Shown here one piece after another: positions 1-7,439 of a stretch of 39,419 nucleotides of DNA. The notes under the pieces are model-generated. The model ran no database searches. It was not told the DNA's origin and worked only from the letters and a program-made list of their open reading frames with translations. Origin of the DNA: Paludibacteraceae bacterium (lineage in GTDB: Bacteria > Bacteroidota > Bacteroidia > Bacteroidales > Paludibacteraceae); assembly GCA_024693065.1 (NCBI GenBank), contig JAILLP010000028.1:1-39419 (forward strand). The letters are read 5' to 3'. Numbering within the stretch: the first letter of the stretch is position 1; every line of letters starts with the position of its first letter. A program made the position numbers and the translations under genes.

Positions 1-987
1 CTCCTCGCTCGCATAGGCGCATTCGAAGAGGTGCGACAGAAGCGCCAAGCGACCATCGTAGTCCACGCCCCTGTTCTTCAGGATGGACAAACATCTGTTG
101 ATGTAATCCTCGCTTCCAGGCATACGCTTCTGCGCCCTGTACTGATTGAACGTATCAACCAGTTCCGTGAGTTTTCGGGCGTAATCATAATCCTTGTACT
201 TCGGCTCCGAGAAGTATTTCATGGCGCACTGCAGTCCATCCTGCTGGCTTTTGGGGTCACTTCCCAAGGTGATCATATCCGCATAGAGCCGTAGCATATC
301 CTCACACAGCGGTTCATTGACAAAAATCGGCTGGAAGGCGGAACCGAAGAGATGCAGCACTTCATCCAACTTAGGCGTGTTCACCACTTCAATAGGCTTT
401 TCCCTACCCTTGACCAGAATCCTTAGGCGGAACTCTTTCTTATTCAAATAGGAGCACGTAATATTTTCTATGTCAGAATAATAGCATTTTTCTTCAGAAC
501 TAATCCAACCAGAAGAAACCACTAGATGATCCTTATGGAACAGATGGATAGGCTTATAATACAAGAAAGGGAAAAGCGATGGTTCAGAACAGAAGTAAAA
601 TATCGACTCGGAGATGTTGGAACTTTTAGTCAGCACGGAAAGGAGAAAAGTAAGCATTCTTGAAAGCCTTCCATTCTTGAAAACACAATAGAGAAGAATG
701 CATATCACAGACAAGAAGATAAAACCGAGATCAGATCCTACTTTTCTTCCCCAATGCATGTGGTCTGACAACCAGGAAGCATATGATAAGGGACCAATAA
801 TAACGACGACAAAAAAGCCCACAAAGAGAAGCAGGTAAAGGCCACCCACCAGAAGGGCTCCCGGCATGCCAAGCAACATTCTAACAATAGACACAAAATT
901 CGGGTCCGCCCGCAGCGCACCCTTCTTCGTCAGCAGATCCTTTTTTTGCCACTCCTTGAATATGTTCTCTATCTTTATGATATCCAT
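1..987 (-). CDS. Membrane-anchored TerB/J-domain protein (paralogue 1, cut by left edge)
   Basis: The frame is open for 329 codons from ATG at 987 to the window edge, so the C-terminus is missing. It starts MDIIKIENIFKEW with a short LLT-KKGAL helix shared by all three paralogues. Hydrophobic stretches follow at about residues 35-60 and 80-95, then a mixed beta region resembling a bacterial PH-like domain. The last visible part is the TerB-like helical domain, ending in HLFECAYASEE. The J domain present in paralogues 2 and 3 must lie beyond the edge. By analogy with DjlA it is probably an inner-membrane co-chaperone presenting a DnaK-stimulating J domain to the cytosol. That role is inferred. 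The start is fixed by the shared MD-[IT] N-terminus and by a -7 promoter box only five bases upstream of the ATG. Confidence 0.8.
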   Translation of the reverse strand, partial: MDIIKIENIFKEWQKKDLLTKKGALRADPNFVSIVRMLLGMPGALLVGGLYLLLFVGFFVVVIIGPLSYASWLSDHMHWGRKVGSDLGFIFLSVICILLYCVFKNGRLSRMLTFLLSVLTKSSNISESIFYFCSEPSLFPFLYYKPIHLFHKDHLVVSSGWISSEEKCYYSDIENITCSYLNKKEFRLRILVKGREKPIEVVNTPKLDEVLHLFGSAFQPIFVNEPLCEDMLRLYADMITLGSDPKSQQDGLQCAMKYFSEPKYKDYDYARKLTELVDTFNQYRAQKRMPGSEDYINRCLSILKNRGVDYDGRLALLSHLFECAYASEE

Positions 988-992
988 AGATT

Positions 993-1000
993 CAAAATTA
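993..1000 (-). promoter_or_regulatory. -7 box TAATTTTG, start codon 5 bases downstream
   Basis: A perfect match to the Bacteroidetes -7 consensus TAnnTTTG on the minus strand, ending five bases before the ATG at 987. The same box with the same five-base spacing precedes paralogue 2. Transcription would begin about at the start codon, so the mRNA may be leaderless. No clear -33 TTTG is seen. Confidence 0.5.
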
Positions 1001-1011
1001 GCATATTTTTA

Positions 1012-1150
1012 TGGGAAACGCAATGATGCATAACATGGATTTATATATTCTTTTGCCCCCTCCGGGGGCGTCAACACATCATACTTCTCCACATTTCCCA
1101 GGGTGTTGCCCTGGGCTATATAATGTAGTGGCCTTTCAGGCCGTAGGGAA
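1012..1150. repeat. Hairpin-rich interspersed repeat (copy between paralogues 1 and 2)
   Basis: Contains three short inverted repeats in a row: GCCCCCTCCGGGGGC, CCCAGGGTGTTGCCCTGGG and GGCCTTTCAGGCC, joined by AT-rich linkers. A near-identical copy lies at 2388-2527 and a partial one at 2626-2680, each just downstream of a J-domain gene. Related modules recur elsewhere in the window. Confidence 0.8.
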
Positions 1151-1153
1151 ACA

Positions 1154-2362
1154 TCATTTCGTCACGCTAACCGGTTCCACGCTCAACTCCGCACACAAAA
1201 AATCGTACGCCTCCGTGACCGCACGGAAACGGATGGCGGCCTCCTCCCGCTCGCTATCCGTGGCGGTGGGCGGCAAGGTATCGGGGTGGCAGGTCTTCAC
1301 CTGTGTGCGGTAGGCACTCTTCACCTCCTCCAACGGAGCATTCTCCTTCAAATTCAGCAATTTATAGGCCTCCCGCTTGCGGCTGGAGCAGACAGATCGG
1401 TAGCGCTCACGTTGCTGGGTATTCTCCTGCTCCTGTCGATGGCCTTTAGCCTGCTTCTGCGTCTCGAAGCGATACTTCAACGAAAGGAGGTCCCATTCCT
1501 TGATACAGAGGTAATAAGCGATCTGGGAAAGATAAAACCACTCATCATCGTCCACCATTCCATCGCTCGCATAGGCGCATTCGAAGAGGTGGGACAATAG
1601 CTCCATACGGTCGGTATAGTCCACGCCCTTGTTTTTCAAGATAGAGAGGCAAACACTCACGTACCCCATATCTTGTGGCAGTGCGTTCCCTCGTCTGAAC
1701 ATGTTATATCGTTTCTTTTCAACAGAGAGGGCAGATCTGCAATCATAACGGCCACGGGACAACTCCGAAATGGACTTCTCCGCAAATTGGGTCTCAACAG
1801 ACTGATACTGAGGATCATCCTTTAACGTTATCACATACGAGAAGAGTTTCACCATCTGATCGTAATACAATTGATTGACGAAGGAGGATTTGAAACAGGA
1901 AAACAATTGCGTCAAGCAGTTGAACTTTGTGTTTGACGTATTATCGGTATTCCAATTAAATGAATGGCCCTTGAATGAGACAGAAAGGCACTTCACCCAC
2001 GTCGCCGAATCTTGATCGTAATAAGTGGAATGGACAGTCTTTCTCAAATCGGCATAATAATACTTGCGTTTTACGAGTCCCCATAGACGAAACGCCTCTA
2101 CACGATCCTTGTAAAAACGCTTGACGGAAAACAACTGTACAAACAAGAGGAAGAAAAACACCCCACAAGTGACGGAGATAGGCATATGAATGGTGCTCAC
2201 CCTATCGGTCACTACACATGAAATCGCAAAAAAACCAAATCCGACAGGGATTCCGAAGACATAAGGGATCCAACTACGCCCCATACTCAACGCCCCTTTC
2301 CTCGTCAACAAATGCTTTTTCTTCCAGCCTGCGAATAAACTATCTAATCTTTTCGTGTCCAT
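1154..2362 (-). CDS. Membrane-anchored TerB/J-domain protein (paralogue 2)
   Basis: 402 residues. Order: a conserved N-terminal helix (LLTRKGAL), two membrane segments at about 33-52 and 62-80, and a beta-rich region at about 95-165 that resembles a bacterial PH domain. A TerB-like domain follows at about 235-305 (HLFECAYASDGMVDDDE, the acidic metal-type loop of TerB). A J domain sits at about 330-392 with an intact HPD motif at 359-361 (CHPDTLPP). Having TerB and J together on a membrane anchor recalls DjlA, although here the J domain is inserted later and followed by a short conserved tail (ELSVEPVSVTK). Probable role: membrane-localised DnaK co-chaperone, possibly in envelope stress. That is inferred. 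The TerB-J half is almost the same as in paralogue 3, while the membrane and PH-like half has diverged strongly. Confidence 0.85.
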   Translation of the reverse strand: MDTKRLDSLFAGWKKKHLLTRKGALSMGRSWIPYVFGIPVGFGFFAISCVVTDRVSTIHMPISVTCGVFFFLLFVQLFSVKRFYKDRVEAFRLWGLVKRKYYYADLRKTVHSTYYDQDSATWVKCLSVSFKGHSFNWNTDNTSNTKFNCLTQLFSCFKSSFVNQLYYDQMVKLFSYVITLKDDPQYQSVETQFAEKSISELSRGRYDCRSALSVEKKRYNMFRRGNALPQDMGYVSVCLSILKNKGVDYTDRMELLSHLFECAYASDGMVDDDEWFYLSQIAYYLCIKEWDLLSLKYRFETQKQAKGHRQEQENTQQRERYRSVCSSRKREAYKLLNLKENAPLEEVKSAYRTQVKTCHPDTLPPTATDSEREEAAIRFRAVTEAYDFLCAELSVEPVSVTK

Positions 2363-2367
2363 AGTCT

Positions 2368-2375
2368 CAAAATTA
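2368..2375 (-). promoter_or_regulatory. -7 box TAATTTTG, start codon 5 bases downstream
   Basis: Same box and same five-base spacing to the ATG (2362) as in front of paralogue 1. The flanking sequence (CATAAAAATRTGC upstream of the box) is also shared, so the promoter was part of the duplicated unit. Confidence 0.5.
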
Positions 2376-2387
2376 GCACATTTTTAT

Positions 2388-2527
2388 GGAAATACGATGG
2401 CGCATGGCTTCGAATTAAATCTGTTTTGCCCCCTCCGGGGGCGTCCGACACATCGTTCATCTCCACATTTCCCAGGGCGTTGCCCTGGGCTAGATAATGT
2501 AATGGCCTTTCAGGCCGTAGGAGGCAA
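2388..2527. repeat. Hairpin-rich interspersed repeat (copy downstream of the orphan J tail)
   Basis: Second copy of the 1012-1150 element, with the same three palindromes (GCCCCCTCCGGGGGC, CCCAGGGCGTTGCCCTGGG, GGCCTTTCAGGCC) in the same order and orientation. It directly abuts the stop codon of the orphan J-domain tail at 2528. Confidence 0.8.
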
Positions 2528-2625
2528 TCATTTCGTCACGCTAACCGGTTCCACGCTCAACTCCTCACACAAGAAATCGTACGCCTCCGTAATCGTGCGG
2601 AAACGAATCGACGCATCCTCCCGCT
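2528..2625 (-). pseudogene. Orphan C-terminal fragment of a TerB/J-domain paralogue
   Basis: Read on the minus strand, this 98-base stretch encodes only the last helix and tail of the J-domain proteins, from about EREDASIRFRTI to the tail ELSVEPVSVTK and its stop. The remaining roughly 370 residues are absent. Upstream on the minus strand it joins, without a spacer, the CCCAGGG palindrome of another repeat copy (2626). It is the scar of a fourth gene copy, or of an unequal recombination between repeats. Confidence 0.85.
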
Positions 2626-2680
2626 CCCAGGGTGTTGCCCTGGGCTAGATAATGTAATGGCCTTTCAGGCCGTAGGGAAA
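2626..2680. repeat. Partial hairpin repeat downstream of paralogue 3
   Basis: Holds only the CCCAGGGTGTTGCCCTGGG and GGCCTTTCAGGCC modules of the 1012-1150 element. The GCCCCCTCCGGGGGC module is missing, replaced by the orphan J-domain tail. It lies two bases from the stop codon of the next gene. Confidence 0.75.
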
Positions 2681-2682
2681 CA

Positions 2683-3888
2683 TCATTTCGCTACGCTAAC
2701 TGGTTCCACGCTCAACTCCTCACACAAGAAATCGTACGCCTCCGTGACCGCACGGAAACGGATGGCGGCCTCCTCCCTCTCGGTCTCCGTGGCAGTGGGC
2801 GGCAGGGTGTCTGGGTGGCAGTTCTTCACCTGCGCACGGTAAGTTGCCTTTACCTCCTCCAACGAGGCTTTCTCGCTCAATCCCAGTATCTTATAAGCCT
2901 CCTTCGTACGGTTGGAGCAGGCGGATTGGTAACGCTCACGTTGCTTCGTTTGCTCCTCGCTTTCGGTCTGACCGTCATATTGGTTTTGCTTCATCGCCTC
3001 GAAATGACACTTCAAAGAGAGGAAGTCCCAATCCTTGATTCTGAGATAATAAGCGATGCGGGAGAGGTGCTCCAACTCCTCCTCGTCCACCATGCCATCG
3101 CTCGCATAGGCGCACTCGAAGAGGTGGGACAACAACTCCAGACGGTCGGCATAGTCCACCCCCTTATTCTTCAAGATAGAGAGACAGGTGCCAATGTAAT
3201 CCTGATGCGTCTCTTCCATGCAACGGAGGAGATGCTCCTCGCAATCAGACACACAATACTTGGATTCGGAAAGGGGGGAGAGGTACTTCAATGCGGCCTC
3301 GAGCCCCTTCGCACGATACGCATCATCTTGCTTCAAACAAATCACATTGGCAAACAGACAGAACATATCGTCATAAAAAAAACGATTCCTAAAGATTGGT
3401 TTAAAGCACGTACTAAACAAACGAACCAAGCGTTCATCACGGTATACAAACGCCTCTTCCGCCTCATCATGCTTAAAACGAAGGGTGAGCGCCATATATT
3501 GGGACTTCTCAGTAACCACCAGGTGGTAATCCACCAAAATCAGTTCGGAATAGGGGAAAACAATTTTCCCTCCTTTAAAAGGAGCGTAGCGAGCCAAACG
3601 ATCTTTATAAAATAGGGACTCAGCGGAAAAGGTCCAAAGCATGACTCCAATCTGAAGGACCCAGTACACAAACACAACAAAAATGATACCCCCATCTTTC
3701 CCCAAATCCACAAAATGCGACACAAACTGAAAAACAGCCCATGGAGCAACAAGAAGCACAATCACGGAAAGAGCCTTGAACAGTGGTCCTCCAATTCCAT
3801 TTTTACGCACCGTCAACGCACCATCCTCCGTCAGGAGCTTCTCCTTCCCCCATTTCTGGAATATCTCCTTTATCTTCTCCGTATCCAT
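2683..3888 (-). CDS. Membrane-anchored TerB/J-domain protein (paralogue 3)
   Basis: 401 residues from the ATG at 3888. An upstream in-frame ATG at 3927 would add 13 residues, but the MDTEKIKEIF start lines up with the other paralogues. Layout as in paralogue 2: N-terminal LLTEDGAL helix, two membrane segments, beta-rich PH-like region, TerB-like domain (FECAYASDGMVDEEE) and J domain with intact HPD (CHPDTLPPTA). It ends ELSVEPVSVAK. The C-terminal half is nearly identical to paralogue 2, which suggests recent duplication or gene conversion, while the N-terminal half differs. Probable membrane-bound DnaK co-chaperone (inferred). It is divergent to the Sel1-repeat gene at 4089, with the control regions between them. 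Confidence 0.85.
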   Translation of the reverse strand: MDTEKIKEIFQKWGKEKLLTEDGALTVRKNGIGGPLFKALSVIVLLVAPWAVFQFVSHFVDLGKDGGIIFVVFVYWVLQIGVMLWTFSAESLFYKDRLARYAPFKGGKIVFPYSELILVDYHLVVTEKSQYMALTLRFKHDEAEEAFVYRDERLVRLFSTCFKPIFRNRFFYDDMFCLFANVICLKQDDAYRAKGLEAALKYLSPLSESKYCVSDCEEHLLRCMEETHQDYIGTCLSILKNKGVDYADRLELLSHLFECAYASDGMVDEEELEHLSRIAYYLRIKDWDFLSLKCHFEAMKQNQYDGQTESEEQTKQRERYQSACSNRTKEAYKILGLSEKASLEEVKATYRAQVKNCHPDTLPPTATETEREEAAIRFRAVTEAYDFLCEELSVEPVSVAK

Positions 3889-4026
3889 GCCTGCAATTTT
3901 TTGTAAAGGTAAAAAAAGAATGAACAATCAAGGGCCGTTCGTTCCTGGATAATGGACAAATATTAAAAAAAAGAGGTATTTTACCGTCAATAATGGGGCA
4001 TTTGTCTAAAGAATCAATCATAATAT

Positions 4027-4056
4027 TTTGGCATTCAATCGATTTAATTAATTTTG
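4027..4056 (+). promoter_or_regulatory. Bacteroidetes-type promoter of the Sel1-repeat gene
   Basis: TTTG at 4027-4030, an 18-base spacer and TAATTTTG at 4049-4056 match the primary sigma factor consensus of Bacteroidetes (TTTG...TAnnTTTG). The ATG used here is at 4089, giving a leader of about 28 bases. Confidence 0.65.
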
Positions 4057-4088
4057 TGCCGAATTTTAACCAAACACGTACCAATATC

Positions 4089-5858
4089 ATGGAATGCACT
4101 TTTCACAGGAAACACATCTTAGTAGTACTAAGCTTCTTTGCCTGTTGTGTTTGTGGAAATGCGAATGACCAAGAGAGTCCGGCTTCCGACGCTGTGATGC
4201 CGTCGGCGGAGGAGCTCTTCCAAAAAGGGGACTCACTGTACCGACAAAAAGTATACGACACCGCGTTCTTCAAGTTCGGAGAGGCGGCGAAGCTAGGACA
4301 TATCCAAGCCCAATACCGCTACGGCACTTGCCTGCAACAAGGGAAAGGCGTCACGGCCGACAACAAGGAAGCCCTCGTGTGGTACAAGAAGGCGGCCGAC
4401 CAAGGTATGGTGGAGGCGCAACACAAGGTAGCGCTCTGCCTGGAGGGAGGAATAGGAACCGAGAAGGACACGACGGAAGCCCTGCAATGGTACAAGAAAG
4501 CGGCAGGACAACAACATAGCCAATCACAGAAGATATTAGGAGACCGCTACGCCGAAGGGAAAGGTGTGGCGCAAGACCTCAAGGAGGCAGTCAACTGGTA
4601 CAAACAGGCGGCGGAACAAGGCCTCGCCGAGGCGCAATACAAACTAGGCGATTGCCTCATGTACGGACGAGGCACCGTCAGGAACACGGAAGACGGCGCA
4701 CATTGGTACCGTCAAGCGGCCGACCAAGGGTATGCGCAGGCGCAATGCGCGCTAGGCAACTGCTACAAGGAGGGTGTCGGCACAGGCCCTAACCCACGCC
4801 TCGCCTTCCGCTGGATCCGCATGGCGGCGGAGCAAGGGCTGACCAAGGCACAGAACGACCTAGGCGTTTGCTACGAGCAAGCCATCGGAACGGACAAGAA
4901 TGAACGGGAGGCGGCCAACCTCTACACCAAGGCGGCCCAAAAAGGATATGCGGAGGCGCAGTGCAACCTCGGCGCCTGCTACGAGAAGGGTCATGGCGTC
5001 ACCAAGAACTTCGCGGAGGCGATCGCCTGGTACAAGAAGGCGGCCGACCAAGGCAACGCACAAGCCCAATGTCAAATAGCGATGTGCTACAAGAACGGCA
5101 GCGGTGTGACCAAGAGCACCACCGAGATGATCAATTGGTACAAGAAGGCGGCAGAACAAGGCAACGCACAAGCCCAATGCTGCCTCGGCAATTGCTACGA
5201 GCATGGGGATGGCGTCTTCAAGAACTACTCGGACGCAGCGTTCTGGTACAGGAAAGCGGCGCAACAGGAATATGCGGAGGCGCAGTTCCACCTCGGCAAC
5301 CTGTGCTACAACGGGATGGGCATGGAAAAGGACATCGAGGCGGCGGTCAACTGGTACCGGAAGGCGGCGGAGCGAGGCTATGCGACCGCACAATTCAACC
5401 TTGGCTCCTGCTACTACAACGGAATAGGCACGGAGAAAGATGTTCCGACAGCCATCAGCTGGTTCAAGAAGGCGGCTGAGCAGAATGACGCCATGGCGCA
5501 ATCCTTCCTCGGCTACTGCTACGAAAACGGATTCGGGGTGGAGATGGACGAGACGGAGGTCGCCAAGTGGTACGGCAAGGCGGCAAGGCAAGGCGATGCG
5601 AAAGCGCAGTACAAGTTGGGCGTATGCTACTACAAAGGGAACGGTATTCAGCAGAACTACGAGGAGGCCGTCAACTGGTTCAGGAAAGCGGCGGAGCAGG
5701 GATACGTCAGCGCGCAACACAACCTCGGCGTATGCTACGACAACGGATATGGCACGGAGCAAGACCACAAGGAGGCGGTAGTATGGTACAGAAAGGCCGC
5801 CAAACAGGGCGACACATCCTCTCAAAAGGTACTGAAAAACAAGGGAATCAGTTGGTAA
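4089..5858 (+). CDS. Exported Sel1-repeat protein with 14 repeats
   Basis: 589 residues from ATG 4089. An in-frame ATG at 3993 lies upstream of the promoter and is rejected. An N-terminal signal peptide (about residues 1-25, HILVVLSFFACCVCGNA) is followed by about 14 tandem 36-residue Sel1-like repeats that fill the rest of the protein (pattern AQ-x-x-LG-x-CY...G-GV-x-KN...A-x-x-WY-KKAA-x-QG). Sel1 repeats are TPR-like alpha-solenoids that bind partner proteins, so this is probably a periplasmic or surface scaffold. The partner is unknown. Nearly every repeat carries a Cys at the LGxCY position, and several carry a second Cys five residues earlier, recalling the disulfide-rich Helicobacter Hcp proteins. 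The lipobox is poor, so a soluble exported form is more likely than a lipoprotein. Confidence 0.88.
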   Translation: MECTFHRKHILVVLSFFACCVCGNANDQESPASDAVMPSAEELFQKGDSLYRQKVYDTAFFKFGEAAKLGHIQAQYRYGTCLQQGKGVTADNKEALVWYKKAADQGMVEAQHKVALCLEGGIGTEKDTTEALQWYKKAAGQQHSQSQKILGDRYAEGKGVAQDLKEAVNWYKQAAEQGLAEAQYKLGDCLMYGRGTVRNTEDGAHWYRQAADQGYAQAQCALGNCYKEGVGTGPNPRLAFRWIRMAAEQGLTKAQNDLGVCYEQAIGTDKNEREAANLYTKAAQKGYAEAQCNLGACYEKGHGVTKNFAEAIAWYKKAADQGNAQAQCQIAMCYKNGSGVTKSTTEMINWYKKAAEQGNAQAQCCLGNCYEHGDGVFKNYSDAAFWYRKAAQQEYAEAQFHLGNLCYNGMGMEKDIEAAVNWYRKAAERGYATAQFNLGSCYYNGIGTEKDVPTAISWFKKAAEQNDAMAQSFLGYCYENGFGVEMDETEVAKWYGKAARQGDAKAQYKLGVCYYKGNGIQQNYEEAVNWFRKAAEQGYVSAQHNLGVCYDNGYGTEQDHKEAVVWYRKAAKQGDTSSQKVLKNKGISW

Positions 5859-5861
5859 AGA

Positions 5862-6005
5862 GAATTAAGAATTAAGAATTAAGAATTTTGAATTGGCGAC
5901 ATCCCCCAGACAGGGGAGTAAACCACTGTGTACAAAGCATTGCATACGGATATAGCCCTGAAAGGGCGAAACATATACAGCCTAGGGCAACGCCCTAGGG
6001 AATTA
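5862..6005. repeat. Interspersed repeat: GAATTAA spacer plus hairpin modules
   Basis: Begins with tandem GAATTAA-type heptamers, then CCCCCAGACAGGGG, GCCCTGAAAGGGC and CTAGGGCAACGCCCTAG palindromes, the same module order as at 8490-8752 and 15836-16065. No coding capacity is credible. It fills the space between the Sel1-repeat gene and its terminator. Confidence 0.75.
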
Positions 6006-6006
6006 A

Positions 6007-6043
6007 GAATGCGGGGATGCACCAAAGGCACATCCCCGCATTC
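6007..6043. terminator. Bidirectional terminator between the Sel1-repeat and GH16 genes
   Basis: A perfect 13-bp stem (GAATGCGGGGATG / CATCCCCGCATTC) around an 11-base loop, followed by a pyrimidine-rich TCTTCTTCC on the plus strand and by TTAATT on the minus strand. It lies between the convergent genes ending at 5858 and 6095. Confidence 0.75.
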
Positions 6044-6094
6044 TCTTCTTCCATAAATCATTGGACTCGTCGAGCCAATGGATTTATATTATAC

Positions 6095-6925
6095 TTATTT
6101 AGCTTCTTTTGTGAGTCTCAGTTGCAGGACACCATCCTCGACCACCACATTCGCCACCTTCTCCGTCACAAGACCCATAACCCAGTTTCCACGGCCCCAG
6201 CGGGAAGTATTAAATGAATCGAAGTCGTCCGTCCACGCTTCAGCGAAAGATTTGGATTCTTCGTCATACGAATAAACCTTCACATAATCAATGTATTGGG
6301 TGATAGGGATATTCTTGGAGTTCATCTTCCCTACCCAACCAGTTTCGCTGCTCGCCCACAGATTGAATCGAAGACTTTGGGTCTCCTCAAGGGCAGAAAT
6401 CTGACCCTTCGTATCCCCTGCGGCGGTACGTCTCACCTCTTTCCCGTCGACCAGCCACGCCACATAATCAGGCGTCCATTCCATGACATACACATGATAA
6501 TCCGCATCAACCGGGTAAGAGAGAGAATGTTTTTGTTCCGACGTCACCTTGACAGAAGATGAGCCCGTGATGATGTTGGATTGGAAGCCATTCTGGTCCT
6601 TGCCAATCACCTCGATATCCAACTCATTCCAAGGCTTTCCCCCACCCGCATAAGAATCGTTGTAATAGAGGAACATGGAACTGATACAGCCAGGGGCATA
6701 GGCCATCTTCATCTTTGCCTCGAAACGTCCATACTTGAAGCTCTCTCTCGTGTAGATCTCCGCTCCGAAATAGTTGTATGCAGTATTATCCACGGTTTCT
6801 TCCCCGCCGCCTTGTTGCTCTTTGTTCGTTCCATTATTCACCGGTTCATCGTCATCGTGTGAGCAGGCAAACATACCCAACAACATACCCACGCTCAATA
6901 ATTTCAATAAATTAGAATGCTTCAT
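6095..6925 (-). CDS. Circularly permuted GH16 endo-beta-1,3-1,4-glucanase (lichenase) lipoprotein
   Basis: 276 residues from ATG 6925. An in-frame ATG ten codons upstream gives a poorer signal peptide. Lipoprotein signal peptide with Cys21, followed by SHDDDEP, an acidic patch typical of surface-exported Bacteroidetes lipoproteins. Catalytic motif WNELDIEVIG: E101 nucleophile, D103, E105 acid/base. The mature domain starts with the GAEIYTRESFKYGRFEAKMKMA strands. The strands that open ordinary GH16 lichenases (WTDDFDSFNTSRW...DGVLQLRLTK) are instead at the C-terminus, residues 229-273. The same permutation and similar motifs are known in the Fibrobacter succinogenes lichenase. It should cleave mixed-linkage beta-glucan. 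It sits in a region of plant-wall enzymes. Confidence 0.92.
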   Translation of the reverse strand: MKHSNLLKLLSVGMLLGMFACSHDDDEPVNNGTNKEQQGGGEETVDNTAYNYFGAEIYTRESFKYGRFEAKMKMAYAPGCISSMFLYYNDSYAGGGKPWNELDIEVIGKDQNGFQSNIITGSSSVKVTSEQKHSLSYPVDADYHVYVMEWTPDYVAWLVDGKEVRRTAAGDTKGQISALEETQSLRFNLWASSETGWVGKMNSKNIPITQYIDYVKVYSYDEESKSFAEAWTDDFDSFNTSRWGRGNWVMGLVTEKVANVVVEDGVLQLRLTKEAK

Positions 6926-6985
6926 CTTAATACAATTAGTAAAAAAACAGTTCATTTATCGCTCCCTTAACCAGGGTGTCAGTTG

Positions 6986-6993
6986 CAAAGATA
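6986..6993 (-). promoter_or_regulatory. -7 box TATCTTTG upstream of the lichenase gene
   Basis: Perfect TAnnTTTG on the minus strand, about 60 bases upstream of the ATG at 6925. No TTTG is found at the expected -33 spacing, so the upstream half is weak. Confidence 0.5.
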
Positions 6994-7079
6994 AAATAAA
7001 TAAACATTCCACACCGAACTCTTCCCTCAAAAAACCATGGATATTTCAAAACAAAAAAGGCGTTCCACATAATTGACCA

Positions 7080-7286
7080 CGTCGAATTAACGTTTCATAA
7101 TTATCATGTGTCACCCTTTCAGGGTTTCCATACACTCGCACCATTTCACACAGGGGTTTACACCCCTGCCTGGAAGTTGTCGCCCCTAAGGGGCTGGGAA
7201 TTTGCGCATCATGTAAGGAAACGCATTCCCTTCAACTCATAATTGACTTCGTCGAACTGACGTTTCTTAATTCATAATTCATAATT
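7080..7286. repeat. Interspersed hairpin repeat, inverted orientation
   Basis: Contains ACCCTTTCAGGGT, AGGGGTTTACACCCCT, GCCCCTAAGGGGC and a GACTTCGTCGAACT motif bounded by CATAATT spacers. This is the reverse complement, in module order, of the copy at 8490-8752. No gene is seen. Confidence 0.75.
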
Positions 7287-7368
7287 AAAAAAAGGTGGAG
7301 ACCACTTGTCTCAAGCAATCTCCACCTGTAACATAAATTGTAAATTTACATCAGTGTAATGTGAATAT
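7287..7368 (-). ncRNA. Candidate small RNA, copy A
   Basis: The minus-strand transcript would begin about 7368, just after a TTTG-N20-TATATTAG promoter (7372-7403). It ends at a rho-independent terminator: 8-bp stem GGTGGAGA / TCTCCACC (7319-7326 with 7294-7301) followed by seven Ts (7287-7293). The internal part carries the palindrome TGTAAATTTACA, conserved in copy C. An inner CTTG/CAAG stem sits in the terminator loop. Length about 80 nt and no open reading frame. Copies B and C share the promoter, body and terminator. The family is not recognised; function unknown. Confidence 0.62.
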
Positions 7369-7371
7369 GTA

Positions 7372-7403
7372 CTAATATAGATAAAATAATCGAGTATTCC
7401 AAA
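7372..7403 (-). promoter_or_regulatory. Promoter of small RNA copy A
   Basis: Minus strand TTTG (7400-7403), 20-base spacer, TATATTAG (7372-7379). The same 20-base spacing is found at copies B and C. An A-rich tract lies directly upstream, as at copy B. Confidence 0.6.
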
Positions 7404-7439
7404 TTTATCAATGATTTTTTTTAGGCGCCAAACGGATTT

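Noticed and set aside
2355-2648. Plus-strand frame of 97 codons between the J-domain paralogues
   Set aside because: Made of the repeat and the antisense of the orphan J-domain tail; similar frames at the other repeat copies arise the same way.
4860-5825. Open frame of 321 codons antisense to the Sel1-repeat gene
   Set aside because: The apparent repeats only mirror the repeated Sel1 codons on the other strand; no promoter or start context.
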